A stretch of 64,000 bases of DNA, from contig CAYQQU010000017.1 in assembly GCA_964419545.1 (NCBI GenBank), positions 22,849 through 86,848 on the forward strand, in the 5' to 3' direction. This DNA comes from CAYQQU01 sp964419545. GTDB lineage: Bacteria > Bacteroidota > Bacteroidia > Chitinophagales > Saprospiraceae. Positions 27,534 through 35,024 of this stretch are shown one piece after another. Within the stretch, counting starts at the first letter, position 1. Each line of letters starts with the position of its first letter. Position numbers and translations under genes: made by a program. The notes beneath the pieces were generated by a model. It had not been told where the DNA came from, did not search any database, and saw nothing but the letters and a program-made list of their open reading frames with translations.

Positions 27534-29069
27534 TTAAAGAACTTCGTTTTTCAGGTGATCGCCCACGCGCAGCGCCTGCGCCATGATGGTCAGGCCCGGG
27601 TTGACTGCCGAACTCGAGGGGAAGAAGCTGCCGTCGACGACGTAGAGATTCTGTACTTCGTGGGACCGGCAGTACGTATTGAGCGCCGAGGTTTGCGGAT
27701 CGTCGCCGAAGCGTACGGTGCCGCACTGGTGGGCGGTGCCGGCTACGGGGATCTTTTTGCCGAGATAGAGGTTATTGGGCAACAAGTGTGTTTCACAGCC
27801 GACGTTTTCGAGTATCCAGCGCAGTTTTTTCTGCAGTCGGCGATGGCCTTCCAGGTTGTTTTCGGTGTAGTGGAGCTTCAACTGCCCGTTGTCTCCCAGC
27901 AGGACCCGGTTATTGGGGTCGGGCAGGTCTTCGGAAGTGAGCCAGAAGTCCAGGGCGTGCTTGGCGACATAATCCAGCGCCAGGCCCGGAGCGAAGCCGG
28001 GGGCGTCTTCTTTGTACATCAGTTGATCCGATTTGCCGAGCATCTGAATATGGCCGAGCGGATATTCGAAATCGTCGCTGCCGAAATAGAAGTCATTGAG
28101 CCCGATGGTTTTGCCGAAGAGCGTGAGGTTGGGCTTGCGCGAAATGGCGAGCAGCGCCGAGTTGTTGTGCGCCATATAGTTGCGACCGACCTGGTCGGAA
28201 CCGTTGGCCAGTCCGTTGGGGTGGCGGTCGTTGCCGGAGCGCAGCAGCAGCGCCGCCGAGTTGACGGCTCCGCAGGCCACGACTACGATATCTGCATGGT
28301 AAGTGGCGGTTTCTCCGTCTTTGGTGACCACGACTTCCGTGACGGTATCGCCGGCAGTATTGGTATTGAGCTTTTCGACAAAGCTGCCGGTCATCAGGGT
28401 GACGTTGGAATGTTGTAGGGCGGGCTTGACGCCTACGACGTGCGCGTCCGCCTTAGCCTCGGAGGGGTCGGGGAAGCCGTCGAAGCGGTCGAGTACGGGC
28501 GGTGCTGCTCCGGGCTCGCCATCCGCCAGTCGCACGCCAATCGGCAGCGGAAAGGGGCGGAGGCCCATTTTCTGCATGTCGTCGTACAGTTCCTGAATAC
28601 GCGGCTCGTGGGGCAGGGGGCCGTAAGCAAGGGGTTCGCCGGCCGGCGGCTCCGTCGGGTCGATGCCGCGTTCGCCGTGCACGTGGTACAGCTTTTCTGC
28701 TTCCGTGTAATACGGCTCGAGCTCCTGATAGCTGATAGGCCAGGCAGGAGAGACGCCGCCGTGGTGTTGGACCTCCTGAAAATCGCGCTCGCGCATGCGC
28801 AGCAAAGCCGAACCGTATACTTTGGTATTGCCGCCTACACAATAGTGGATACCCGGGTGGAAAGCTTTGCCCTTTTTGTCGAGCCAGGTTTCCTTGGCTT
28901 TGTATTTGGCGTCGAGGAAAACGGCCTGGGTGCTCCAGTTGTCGCGCTCGCGCGGAATAAAATCACCACGTTCCAGCAGGAGTATCTTTTTGCCGGTGGG
29001 CGCCAGTTTGTGAGCGAGGGTGCCGCCGCCGGCGCCCGTTCCAATGATGATGATATCGTAATGAGCCAT
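27534..29069 (-). CDS. GMC family FAD-dependent oxidoreductase
   Basis: This 511-residue protein starts with the Rossmann motif YDIIIIGTGAGGGTLAHKLA and has the GMC C-terminal block (GTAHQCGTVRFGDDPQTSALN, YVVDGSFFPSSSAVNPGLTIMA). GMC enzymes oxidise alcohols or sugars with FAD. Its N-terminus looks cytoplasmic, not exported. It is the first gene of the eight-gene operon. A good -7 box (TATTTTTG, 29086-29093 on the minus strand) and two GTTACC-type motifs lie just upstream. A sugar or polyol is the likely substrate, given the neighbours. Confidence 0.9.
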   Translation of the reverse strand: MAHYDIIIIGTGAGGGTLAHKLAPTGKKILLLERGDFIPRERDNWSTQAVFLDAKYKAKETWLDKKGKAFHPGIHYCVGGNTKVYGSALLRMRERDFQEVQHHGGVSPAWPISYQELEPYYTEAEKLYHVHGERGIDPTEPPAGEPLAYGPLPHEPRIQELYDDMQKMGLRPFPLPIGVRLADGEPGAAPPVLDRFDGFPDPSEAKADAHVVGVKPALQHSNVTLMTGSFVEKLNTNTAGDTVTEVVVTKDGETATYHADIVVVACGAVNSAALLLRSGNDRHPNGLANGSDQVGRNYMAHNNSALLAISRKPNLTLFGKTIGLNDFYFGSDDFEYPLGHIQMLGKSDQLMYKEDAPGFAPGLALDYVAKHALDFWLTSEDLPDPNNRVLLGDNGQLKLHYTENNLEGHRRLQKKLRWILENVGCETHLLPNNLYLGKKIPVAGTAHQCGTVRFGDDPQTSALNTYCRSHEVQNLYVVDGSFFPSSSAVNPGLTIMAQALRVGDHLKNEVL

Positions 29070-29085
29070 GAGCTTCTTTTTGATA

Positions 29086-29129
29086 CAAAAATAGCCATAA
29101 GGTTACCGGCAAGTTGTTACCCCGGTAAC
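29086..29129 (-). promoter_or_regulatory. Promoter and candidate operator of the GMC-glycosidase operon
   Basis: On the minus strand a perfect -7 box TATTTTTG (29086-29093) is preceded after 16 bp by TTG (29110-29112). A palindrome GTTACC-CC-GGTAAC lies at 29116-29129 just upstream of the -33 position, and a half site GGTTACCGG at 29101-29109 lies between the two promoter elements. The arrangement fits a dual-site regulator; the protein is unknown. Confidence 0.55.
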
Positions 29130-29158
29130 AGGAGCGCGATTTTGAGAAAAATTCTGGA

Positions 29159-30349
29159 TTAATAGAGTACCGGCGGGCGGGTCATTTTTTTCAGAACGGC
29201 ATCGAGGTGCTCCACTGGGTTATTGCGCAGGTCGAGTCGCTCGAGCTGTTTCAGGTCTTCGAAACCCGCCGGAAGCCTGGAGATTTGATTATTCCTGGCG
29301 AATAGCCACTCCAACTGGGTGAGGCGGACGAGGGAAGCGGGCAAGGCATCCATTTTGTTGCTGCTGAAAAAAACGCGTTTCAGATTGATCAGTTGTCCGA
29401 AGGTTTCCGGCATCGGACCGAGGGATGGCATGCCGGCCAGGGAAAGTTCTTCGAGCTTATCCAGCTCCCAGAAAGTTTCCGGCAGTGCGGTCAGGCGATT
29501 GGCGGTTAGGTGAAGCTCGCGGAGGTTGGTCAGCCGGCCAAAACAATCGGGCAGGTTGGCGAGCTGGTTTCCCGTAAGCAACAAATGGCGCAATTCGCTC
29601 AGCCGGCATATTCCGGCCGGCAGCTCCCGGAGTTGATTCTGGCGAAAGCTCAGCCAGCGGAGGCGTTCCAAATTGCCGATGGTTTCCGGAATGGCGGTCA
29701 GTTGGGCCTGGGTGACGACCAGTTTTTCCAGGCTGGTCAGTTGTCCGATCACGGGGGGCAGTTCCTGCAAGGGGTTGTCGCTGAGGTAGAGCTCTTTTAA
29801 GTTTCTCAACTCCGCCAGCCAGTCGGGCAGGGTAGTCAGCCGATTATCGGTGAGGTGCAGGTATTCCAGGTGAGGCAGCTCCCGCAAAGCCGCAGGTAAT
29901 TCAGCGAGGCCCGAGGCCGTGAGGTTTAGATTTTGGGCTTTTTCGGCGGCCGCTTTTTCAATGCGGACCGACCAGCGGGGGCGATGAGTATCCATAATGT
30001 GGATGTCCAGCATCTTCACGATGCGGCCGGCCAGGTCGGGATGCGGATAAAAGCCACTATCGATGAAACACATGGTGACGCCTCGCCCGGTATAGGCAGG
30101 ATGAACGGGAAGTCGACGGTGAAGGGGTAAAATCCAGTAATCTTCCGAAGCGCGGCCTTCAAATTCGGAGTCGAAAGCCTGCCACTGGTCCAGCTGCGCC
30201 TGATCGACACAACGCGTGCAAGCGCCTTTTTCCGGAGCCCAACCGGGCGCCTCGGCGGACAGGTTCTCAACGACCGCGCTGTCCTGCGGGCCATGAAAAT
30301 GACGGATCAGGCAACGATTGGGCTGACGGCAGATCGGACAAAGCAGCAT
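29159..30349 (-). CDS. S8-peptidase fragment fused to leucine-rich repeats
   Basis: The 396-residue protein begins with Cys pairs (CPICRQP, CTRCV) that could bind zinc. A stretch then matches the catalytic-Asp block of subtilisin-like S8 peptidases (AYTGRGVTMCFIDSGFYPHP, about residues 83-102). The homology stops about 15 residues later. No His or Ser blocks follow, so it cannot be an active peptidase. From about residue 135 to the end there are eleven 23-residue LRRs (LxLxxNxLxxLPxxxxxLxxL). I infer a chimera in which LRRs replaced the peptidase core; it could be a binding protein. There is no signal peptide. A GTCACC-CC-GGTAAC motif lies at 30406-30419 upstream. Confidence 0.8.
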   Translation of the reverse strand: MLLCPICRQPNRCLIRHFHGPQDSAVVENLSAEAPGWAPEKGACTRCVDQAQLDQWQAFDSEFEGRASEDYWILPLHRRLPVHPAYTGRGVTMCFIDSGFYPHPDLAGRIVKMLDIHIMDTHRPRWSVRIEKAAAEKAQNLNLTASGLAELPAALRELPHLEYLHLTDNRLTTLPDWLAELRNLKELYLSDNPLQELPPVIGQLTSLEKLVVTQAQLTAIPETIGNLERLRWLSFRQNQLRELPAGICRLSELRHLLLTGNQLANLPDCFGRLTNLRELHLTANRLTALPETFWELDKLEELSLAGMPSLGPMPETFGQLINLKRVFFSSNKMDALPASLVRLTQLEWLFARNNQISRLPAGFEDLKQLERLDLRNNPVEHLDAVLKKMTRPPVLY

Positions 30350-30405
30350 GCGTGTTCTTTTTATTATACTTGCTGCAAAATTGCCGATCCAGCACCAAAA
30401 AATAT

Positions 30406-30419
30406 GTCACCCCGGTAAC
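30406..30419. promoter_or_regulatory. Copy of the GTTACC-type palindrome upstream of the S8-LRR gene
   Basis: GTCACCCCGGTAAC differs at one base from the palindrome at 29116-29129 in front of the GMC operon. It is 57 bp upstream of the S8-LRR start, about the same distance as in the other promoter (47 bp). Confidence 0.45.
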
Positions 30420-30434
30420 ATCGCTCTGTATTGT

Positions 30435-30475
30435 CACACCCCACACCCACACCCACACCCACACCCACACCCACA
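30435..30475. repeat. Hexamer microsatellite (CACACC)n
   Basis: About six copies of a 6-bp unit begin right after the TAG of the minus-strand gene at 30476. Read on the coding (minus) strand it is (GGGTGT)n, able in principle to form a G-quadruplex. A similar tract follows glgC at 49891-49940. Confidence 0.9.
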
Positions 30476-31219
30476 CTAATTAAACCCGTACGTATAGGCC
30501 GCCCCCTCCCCCGACCGCTCCACGATACTCCAAAACTGGTGATCATCCGTCACGATACCCAGGAAGAAGATCCAGTTTTCCGCCGTCGTAGCGTCGTTGT
30601 CCGGTCCGGGAATCTCCGTTTCTTCGTCGGGGATTTCTTCAAAGATCGGCACGAGCTGCAGGTAGCCGGCGTTCATGCGTTCTTTGAGCAGGCCGGTGAC
30701 CAGGTTGTTGTATTTTGCCGGGTCTTTCAGATCTTCGGGATTGATCTCAAAGACGAACTCCACGAGGTTGCGCACCTCGTAAAAGGGGCTGTCGCGTTTG
30801 TCTTCCGTCAGCAAATTGACGACTGCCGCCCGCAGGGCTTCGTAGAAGCTGACTGTCCCGGGAAAGCGGCAGTTCATAGTCTCCACTACTCGCGGATCGA
30901 TGCGAAACGCCATGCGCCACAGGCCGTACTCGCGGCGGATGGCGTTGATTTCCCCATTGAGGATGGTCTCATCCAGCAAGGGGCCGTTGTTGCGAAACCA
31001 GGCTTCGGCCGAATCGGTCCAGTTGTATTCCCGCAGGATATAGTCGGCTGTCGCCCGCTCGATCTCGGTGATGCTGTCGCCGTCGCAGAGGGCCCGGGCG
31101 ATCTGCCGGGCGTCGTCGTTGGAAATGCGGCCGTCGCCCCGACGGCCGACGAGCTCGTCGGCCAGCTCCAGCAGTTGGCGGTCGTATTTGTGACCGTCGA
31201 TGATGCGGTAGTAGCTCAT
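30476..31219 (-). CDS. Conserved hypothetical protein with EF-hand-like N-terminus
   Basis: The ATG at 31219 (MSYYRIIDG) gives 247 residues; a TTG-started extension to 31240 is less likely. The N-terminal ~80 residues contain GRRGDGRISNDDARQI, an Asp/Gly-rich loop that resembles an EF-hand-like calcium loop. The remaining sequence is soluble and I cannot assign it. It ends with an acidic segment (EEIPDEETEIPGPDND) and a YTYGFN tail. It lies on the same strand just before the S8-LRR gene, separated from it by the G-rich microsatellite. The function is unknown. Confidence 0.7.
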   Translation of the reverse strand: MSYYRIIDGHKYDRQLLELADELVGRRGDGRISNDDARQIARALCDGDSITEIERATADYILREYNWTDSAEAWFRNNGPLLDETILNGEINAIRREYGLWRMAFRIDPRVVETMNCRFPGTVSFYEALRAAVVNLLTEDKRDSPFYEVRNLVEFVFEINPEDLKDPAKYNNLVTGLLKERMNAGYLQLVPIFEEIPDEETEIPGPDNDATTAENWIFFLGIVTDDHQFWSIVERSGEGAAYTYGFN

Positions 31220-31283
31220 TGGTTGGCGTTTTCTTGGCAAAATCTCAAGATATCAATAATCGACTTGGGGGTGGAGGGGGGGG

Positions 31284-31298
31284 CAGGGCAATCGCATT
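31284..31298. repeat. Single copy of the CAGGGCAATCGCATT repeat
   Basis: These 15 bases also form both arms of the inverted repeat at 52991-53005 and 53077-53091. Here only one arm is seen, in the spacer before the minus-strand hypothetical gene. Confidence 0.7.
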
Positions 31299-31365
31299 TA
31301 AAAGGTGCTGCCTCTCAATTGTCGTTTTTGACGATGAGTAATGGTTTGGGTTTACGCTACAATAA

Positions 31366-31397
31366 AGACCGCCGTGAGCGGATGGCTCCGACGGTCT
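31366..31397. terminator. Two-step hairpin in the spacer upstream of the universal stress gene stop
   Basis: AGACCG (31366-31371) pairs with CGGTCT (31392-31397), and the inner GAGC/GCTC forms a second stem. A-rich sequence follows on the plus strand. It may be a terminator or a structured element in the 31220-31482 spacer, where I see no gene. Confidence 0.4.
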
Positions 31398-31482
31398 CCC
31401 GAAAAACTAACCTCACTAAATAGAAAAAAAGTTCACCAAATTTTTCTCCGAACGCTGCGCTGATTCCAGTCATTGCCGGTGG

Positions 31483-32424
31483 TCATTTGACCACCAGGGT
31501 GGGAATGCGCCGGTTGTGGGTGAGCACCTTTTCAGTGATGCTGCCCAGCAGGAGAAGCTCAACGCGGGAGTGCCCCTTGGCGCCCATCACGATGAGGTCG
31601 ATATCGTTGTGTTCGGCATAGTCGGTGATGTAAGAGGGAATGCCCGGATCGATGCGTTCGATGAGCACCGTTTCGATCTTTCCGGCCGCTTCGCCGGCGT
31701 GGGTGTCCAGAAAGGCGTGGAACGCTTCCCGGCGGTCTTCTTCGAGCATGCGTTTGAGCTGCTCGCGGCTTTTCTGGATGCGATAGACGCTTACGTTAGG
31801 CATATCGTAAACGTTCAGCGCGATGACCTTAGCCGGCTCCGCGAGGGCTTCGTTGAGCGCCAGGGCCGTTTGCAGGGCTTTAACCGAATTTTCGGAAAAG
31901 TCGATCGGCACCAGTATTTTCTTCAATTGCGGGCGGGCCTGGTCGGGAATGACGAGGGCGTTGCTCGGCACCTTGCGGGCGAAGTTGCGGGCGAGGATGC
32001 CGTGCTGGCCGCTCTGCGTCTTCTGACCGATAACCGCCAGGTCCGCTTTTACTTCTCCGGCGTCATTGAGCAGTTCCTCCAGGGGGTCGCCTTCGCGAAC
32101 GTCCAGCTCCACGCGCAAGGCGTTGTCTTTGGAAAACCGCTCGCGGATCTTCGCCTCCATGCGGTCGATCACTTCCTCGTTCAGTTCGTAATTGCTGACC
32201 ACCCCCTGGGCTTCCCGTTCGTACATTTCGTTAAACAGATCAAATCGGGGGACGACATGCAGGAAGTAGGCCGCTTCGGTAGGTATCTGGCTCGTGAAAA
32301 AGTCGAGGTAGTCCAGCGTCGCCTGGTCGCTATCGCCCAGTTCCAGGGCGACCATCAGTTGTTTTAGCCGGAAAGGCTCTGTCATAATCGCTGTCAATGT
32401 GGTGGTTTGGTGAATGGTTTTCAT
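31483..32424 (-). CDS. Tandem universal stress protein (two USP domains)
   Basis: The 313-residue protein has two USP domains, about residues 18-160 and 165-313. The second has the ATP-binding pattern GAKGHSRVELLLLGSITEKV (G-2x-G-9x-GS); the first has a degenerate version (GQKTQSGQHGILARNFARKV). Such proteins act in the cytoplasm under stress or growth arrest. A second in-frame ATG at 32385 (MTEPFR) may be the true start. A palindrome ATGACAATTATCAT lies 49 bp upstream, in the divergent spacer shared with the kelch-like gene. Confidence 0.9.
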   Translation of the reverse strand: MKTIHQTTTLTAIMTEPFRLKQLMVALELGDSDQATLDYLDFFTSQIPTEAAYFLHVVPRFDLFNEMYEREAQGVVSNYELNEEVIDRMEAKIRERFSKDNALRVELDVREGDPLEELLNDAGEVKADLAVIGQKTQSGQHGILARNFARKVPSNALVIPDQARPQLKKILVPIDFSENSVKALQTALALNEALAEPAKVIALNVYDMPNVSVYRIQKSREQLKRMLEEDRREAFHAFLDTHAGEAAGKIETVLIERIDPGIPSYITDYAEHNDIDLIVMGAKGHSRVELLLLGSITEKVLTHNRRIPTLVVK

Positions 32425-32472
32425 TCCTTTTGGTTCTGCAAATAAATTTAGCCGGCGGGTATACCCGGTCAG

Positions 32473-32486
32473 ATGACAATTATCAT
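32473..32486. promoter_or_regulatory. Palindrome ATGACAATTATCAT in the usp/kelch divergent spacer
   Basis: This near-perfect 14-bp palindrome is repeated as ATGACAATTGTCAT (perfect) at 33949-33962, upstream of the lipoprotein gene at 34088. TGACA half sites are reminiscent of Crp/Fnr-superfamily operators, which often control universal stress genes, but the regulator is not identified. Confidence 0.45.
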
Positions 32487-32531
32487 GCGCAGTTTATGAC
32501 TTTTATCAGTCCGCCCGGCAGTTGGAAAAGG

Positions 32532-32539
32532 TACATTTG
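32532..32539 (+). promoter_or_regulatory. -7 promoter element of the kelch-like gene
   Basis: TACATTTG fits TAnnTTTG exactly and lies 22 bp ahead of the ATG, giving a short leader. The expected -33 region falls just downstream of the palindrome at 32473-32486, a position suited to regulation. Confidence 0.6.
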
Positions 32540-32561
32540 GTAAGGACCAAAACCCAGCGCC

Positions 32562-33848
32562 ATGAAACGACTGCTGATCTTGTTGTTCCTTCCGGCGAGC
32601 CTCTTCTTGTCCGGCCAGCAAACCTTCCAACTCACGGTTAAACCGATCGCCATCGATGAATCGCCTCCCCTCCACGCACCGGCCTACGCCCAGTACGACG
32701 GCAAATGGCTTTTCATCGGGGGTGAAACGACAAGCAACGGCCTGGAACGTACGCCCAACCTCGAGCTGGTGGTCGTCGATCCGGCCCTGGGGCGCGTCTG
32801 GACCACTTCGTTGATAGACCTTTGCTTTTACGTCGACGACGCCGAGCAAATGGCGGCCGTCCACATGCAGCACCATCAGGTGGGCAATACCCTTTACCTC
32901 CTGGGCGGATACGGCTACAGCAGCAAAGCGGAGCGCTACCTCACTTTTCCGTATCTGACGACCGTGGCCGTCGACGCGGTAGTTGAAGCCGTGGTCGCCG
33001 GACGTGAAACGGAAATCGGCAATGCTTTTCGCCAATATTACGACGAAGATTTCGCGCTGATGAACGGTCGCCTGACCAGTATCGACAACAAGTTTTACCT
33101 GATCGGCGGCGAGCGGCGCTTCGAACCGGAACCTTCCCGCTGCGATCAGGTCATCGAATTCCTCGCCAAACCCCACGGCGACGGCGAGATCAGCATCATC
33201 AAAACGGGCATGTACGCCTTTGAACCGGAAGGGGAGGGACTGCCGCTGAGCGTACCTCAGATCTTTCCCGACTACAGCCAGGGCGTCACTTTGTTCCAAA
33301 ATGCCCGGGTAGCGGATGGCCGCCGCCTGAGCTGGACCAACTTCTACGGGGAGGGCTACAGCAGCTACCTGCTCACCGACCAGCCGGCGCCGCTTTACCA
33401 TAGCGCCGCGCTCCCGGTTTACGACGAGTTGTACAACATCATGCATACGGTATTCATCGGAGGATGCCTGGATTACCTGTGTACGGATCGCGATTTCTTC
33501 GGACATCCCGAGATGGTCGACGCTTTCACCCGCTTCAGCCGCGGTACGGCCGGACAGGTGGCCGTCGCTTCCCATCCGATGCCGCCGGTATTGCTGCGGG
33601 GCAAAGACGCACTTTGGCTGCCGAATACCGAAGCCCCGCATTTCGAAAACGGCGTCGTCAAACTCAATGAGCTGCCCGCTCAGCCTACGTTGATCGGGTA
33701 CCTGTACGGCGGAGCATCAACCTATCCGGGCGGACAAAAAATCGACGAAGGCTACCGCACGGCGCCCTGCAGCCAATGGTACGCCGTGTACCTCGACCGG
33801 GAAGACGGCCTGTTCGGCTTCCTGGCGCCGGCCTCCTCTGTGAAGTGA
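32562..33848 (+). CDS. Exported kelch-like beta-propeller protein
   Basis: The 428-residue protein has a signal peptide (MKRLLILLFLPASLFLSGQ). Kelch-like blades follow, with repeated GxxLYLLGGYGY / KFYLIGGE / KWLFIGGE patterns. Propellers of this kind usually bind proteins or glycans, and no catalytic residues are evident. It is divergent from the universal stress gene, followed by a strong terminator, and stands as a single transcription unit. It is probably periplasmic or on the surface; no sorting domain is seen. Confidence 0.75.
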   Translation: MKRLLILLFLPASLFLSGQQTFQLTVKPIAIDESPPLHAPAYAQYDGKWLFIGGETTSNGLERTPNLELVVVDPALGRVWTTSLIDLCFYVDDAEQMAAVHMQHHQVGNTLYLLGGYGYSSKAERYLTFPYLTTVAVDAVVEAVVAGRETEIGNAFRQYYDEDFALMNGRLTSIDNKFYLIGGERRFEPEPSRCDQVIEFLAKPHGDGEISIIKTGMYAFEPEGEGLPLSVPQIFPDYSQGVTLFQNARVADGRRLSWTNFYGEGYSSYLLTDQPAPLYHSAALPVYDELYNIMHTVFIGGCLDYLCTDRDFFGHPEMVDAFTRFSRGTAGQVAVASHPMPPVLLRGKDALWLPNTEAPHFENGVVKLNELPAQPTLIGYLYGGASTYPGGQKIDEGYRTAPCSQWYAVYLDREDGLFGFLAPASSVK

Positions 33849-33890
33849 ACTCAATACGAAACGATTCTTCATAAGCGGAAATAGATAGCG

Positions 33891-33919
33891 CCCGGCCCGA
33901 AAAAGGCCGGGTTTTTTTA
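33891..33919 (+). terminator. Intrinsic terminator of the kelch-like gene
   Basis: CCCGGCC and GGCCGGG form a 7-bp GC stem around CGAAAAA... and are followed by a run of seven T. It lies 43 bp behind the stop codon. Confidence 0.9.
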
Positions 33920-33948
33920 TGATAACACTGCAGAAAGTAGTCGATAAA

Positions 33949-33962
33949 TGACAATTGTCATT
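33949..33962. promoter_or_regulatory. Perfect palindrome ATGACAATTGTCAT upstream of a lipoprotein gene
   Basis: This is the second copy of the motif in the usp/kelch spacer and lies 126 bp before the ATG of the lipoprotein gene. The two copies share 13 of 14 bases. Confidence 0.45.
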
Positions 33963-34087
33963 GCATTGCATGGAAGGGTCAGCCGATTTTACAAGAACCG
34001 AGAACTTCTCCATTCCTCACCTCGAATAGCGGACCTCGCTTTTAAATGCGCTGAAATGAATTTTTTTCCCCATTAAAACCTTGAGTC

Positions 34088-34639
34088 ATGAAAAAGGTAT
34101 TCTTTCCTGGATTTGTCCTGTTATTCGGCCTTTGGGTATTGCTCCCCGCCTGTGAAAAAGACGATGTAAGCAGTCCTGCCGACATTCAAACGCAGCGAAT
34201 TGATGTCCGGATGCCTTTCAACGGCAGCTATATCGCCCAACCCCAAATTGTCGGCGCGCTCGATGATGGAAGGGTGATCATGGATATTGCCGCCGAAGGC
34301 GAATCTGACCTCCTCGGCAAAAGCAAATTGAAAGCGCGTCAGTTCATCGATATGTCCGACCCGCTCAACCAAACGCTTACCGGGAGGTTTGAATTCATCA
34401 GCGCCGCCGGCGATAGGCTCACCGGAGAGTTCTTCGGTGAAGGAGAAATGAAAGCGGCCGACCTCACGACCTTCTATGGCGCCATGTACGTCGATGCAGC
34501 AGGCGGCACCGGAGACTTTATGTGCGCCACCGGACGCCTGCCATTCCGTGGCAGCGCCAGTAATGAGGTGGGCGAGTTTTTCATCGAAAGCGGCTACATC
34601 GACTTTACGGACCGCAACGATTGCAGGGACGGCTATTGA
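34088..34639 (+). CDS. Hypothetical lipoprotein (183 residues)
   Basis: A lipoprotein signal peptide ends in LLPAC (Cys22). The mature part is a beta-rich domain with a GRFEFISAAGDRLTGEFFGEG pattern and ends DFTDRNDCRDGY. Similar domains are common in Bacteroidota surface lipoproteins of unknown role. The regular start is preceded by a short A/T-rich leader (CATTAAAACCTTGAGTC). It stands alone. No catalytic residues are recognised. Confidence 0.75.
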   Translation: MKKVFFPGFVLLFGLWVLLPACEKDDVSSPADIQTQRIDVRMPFNGSYIAQPQIVGALDDGRVIMDIAAEGESDLLGKSKLKARQFIDMSDPLNQTLTGRFEFISAAGDRLTGEFFGEGEMKAADLTTFYGAMYVDAAGGTGDFMCATGRLPFRGSASNEVGEFFIESGYIDFTDRNDCRDGY

Positions 34640-34685
34640 TGGGTAAATCGCTTCCCTTGCGGAAACTTACGAATCCGCTGTTCAG

Positions 34686-34708
34686 TTTCGAACAGTCATT
34701 GTTCGAAA
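34686..34708. promoter_or_regulatory. Perfect inverted repeat TTTCGAACA-N5-TGTTCGAAA
   Basis: This 9-bp perfect palindromic pair with a 5-bp spacer lies in the 34640-34817 spacer, after the lipoprotein gene and before the short ORF. No T run follows, so an operator is as likely as a transcript hairpin. CGAAC/GTTCG halves resemble a Gram-positive LexA box, but the spacing (7 rather than 4) does not match. Confidence 0.4.
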
Positions 34709-34764
34709 AGGTACGAAATTATACTTTGCCTTTTGACCTAAGAGGTTGATTATTAGGTTTTTGC

Positions 34765-34816
34765 ATTCTTGGCATTCCGCTTGCCCAAAAATTGGCGAGA
34801 AGGAAATGCCAAGAAT
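34765..34816. other. 12-bp perfect stem-loop next to a short ORF
   Basis: ATTCTTGGCATT (34765-34776) pairs with AATGCCAAGAAT (34805-34816) around a 28-base loop. It ends directly before the ATG of the 66-residue ORF and could be a leader structure or the trace of a small insertion. Confidence 0.5.
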
Positions 34817-34817
34817 T

Positions 34818-35018
34818 ATGAAATTTTACCTAAAACGTTCGCCGGTCAGGTGGTTAGCATTGCGCTTACTGGGGCTATTGGCCATCCGGGTAAGTCTGGT
34901 GGCCAACGAATGCCTGGCTGCCGGCGAACCTTTGATGGGATACGTGCAGTTGATTTTGGAACTATCGGAGATCGTCCAGACCGGACGAGCGCTTTGGGGA
35001 TTGAAGGGGATGATTTAG
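34818..35018 (+). CDS. Short hypothetical ORF (66 residues)
   Basis: The ORF reads MKFYLKRSPVRWLALRLLGL and continues with a short hydrophobic stretch and an acidic helix (LILELSEIVQTGRALWGLKG). A strong hairpin ends two bases before the ATG. It ends 6 bp before the convergent lytic transglycosylase stop. It has no recognised family and its codon use is unremarkable. It could be a true small protein or a decayed gene; confidence is low. Confidence 0.3.
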   Translation: MKFYLKRSPVRWLALRLLGLLAIRVSLVANECLAAGEPLMGYVQLILELSEIVQTGRALWGLKGMI

Positions 35019-35024
35019 CCCGGG

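Noticed and set aside
34684..34710. LexA (SOS) box at the inverted repeat with CGAAC/GTTCG halves
   Set aside because: The spacing of seven bases between halves does not match the known four-base spacing, and no SOS gene follows.
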